Assembly: GCF_020907275.1 (NCBI RefSeq)
Contig: NZ_JAJJWI010000018.1
Span: 1-64,000 of the forward strand
DNA: 64,000 bases
Source of the DNA: Pontibacter silvestris
GTDB lineage: Bacteria; Bacteroidota; Bacteroidia; Cytophagales; Hymenobacteraceae
Direction of reading: 5' to 3'
Both the position numbers and the translations under genes were made by a program. The notes under the pieces are model-generated. The model was not told where the DNA came from. It did no database searches and saw only the letters and a program-made list of their open reading frames with translations. Below are positions 63,918-64,000 of the stretch, one piece after another; position 1 is the first letter of the stretch, and every line of letters starts with the position of its first letter.

Positions 63918-64000
63918 AATAATAGTATGGTAGTTAACTTAACTTGCCTGTTTCGCGGTGAGCGAACGTAGCGAGAGATTTATTTTTTAATCAGGAAAAA

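Noticed and set aside
1..64000. tRNA, rRNA or CRISPR genes
   Set aside because: No cloverleaf-like intergenic segment, ribosomal RNA sequence or spacer-repeat array was recognised; short RNAs could still be missed by eye.

Overview
The window comes from a member of the Bacteroidota, most likely a Cytophagales/Hymenobacteraceae (Pontibacter-like) bacterium. The support is a SusC/SusD pair with a sensor-regulator, several promoters of the phylum's TAnnTTTG type, an LptD/MCE/amidase envelope cluster, S16 with a long tail, Rho with a long Arg/Asn/Asp-rich insert, and a methylmalonyl-CoA mutase of two unequal subunits. The genus is inference from protein character; no 16S gene is present. Nearly all the DNA is ordinary chromosomal coding sequence. 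No tRNA, rRNA, CRISPR array or intact insertion sequence was seen.

Layout. 1-3.0 kb: the N-terminal 788 residues of a large secreted phage-tail-fibre-like protein that runs off the left edge, plus a small secreted protein. 3.8-5.0 kb: a PAF-acetylhydrolase-like protein whose nucleophile serine is alanine. 5.0-6.2 kb: the largest gene-free stretch, with a core of about 11% GC. 6.2-9.5 kb: dnaA, with DnaA boxes in front of it, and a UshA-type nucleotidase split into two genes. 9.6-22.6 kb: a polysaccharide utilization locus (esterase, GH3, GH144-type glucanase, SusD, SusC, sensor-regulator) that probably targets beta-1,2-glucan. 22.8-24.1 kb: an M20 amidohydrolase. 24.4-28.4 kb: methylmalonyl-CoA mutase. 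28.5-34.0 kb: Mrr-type nuclease, small envelope proteins, trehalase behind a LacI-type operator, and a barrel-like protein. 34.3-36.9 kb: MeaB GTPase and an ABC transporter. 36.9-41.6 kb: WD40-DivIVA-FolB operon, phosphopantetheinyl transferase, redoxin, SirB1-like protein. 41.7-48.1 kb: acyl-CoA carboxylase beta subunit, MCE protein, amidase, LptD. 48.2-53.4 kb: PanB, RluA-type synthase, desaturase, and rpsP-rimM-trmD-rplS. 53.5-64 kb: a pyrophosphatase-like lipoprotein without metal ligands, QueD-FolE, a TIGR01777 epimerase, PBP1A, a methyltransferase, a UbiA prenyltransferase and Rho.

How the genes work together. The locus at 9.6-22.6 kb reads as a complete scheme: glycan binding and import (SusCD), endo-cleavage (GH144), oligosaccharide hydrolysis (GH3), possible removal of ester substituents (esterase), and sensing (propeller/Y_Y_Y/LuxR regulator). 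MutA, MutB, MeaB and the carboxylase beta subunit belong to propionyl/branched-chain acyl-CoA metabolism but lie at separate places. FolE, QueD and FolB belong to pterin metabolism. Several convergent gene pairs are separated by very long perfect hairpins with 3-nt loops (25, 26 and 31 bp). Two proteins keep an enzyme fold but have lost catalytic residues. These, the glucan locus and the trehalase operator are the most interesting items.
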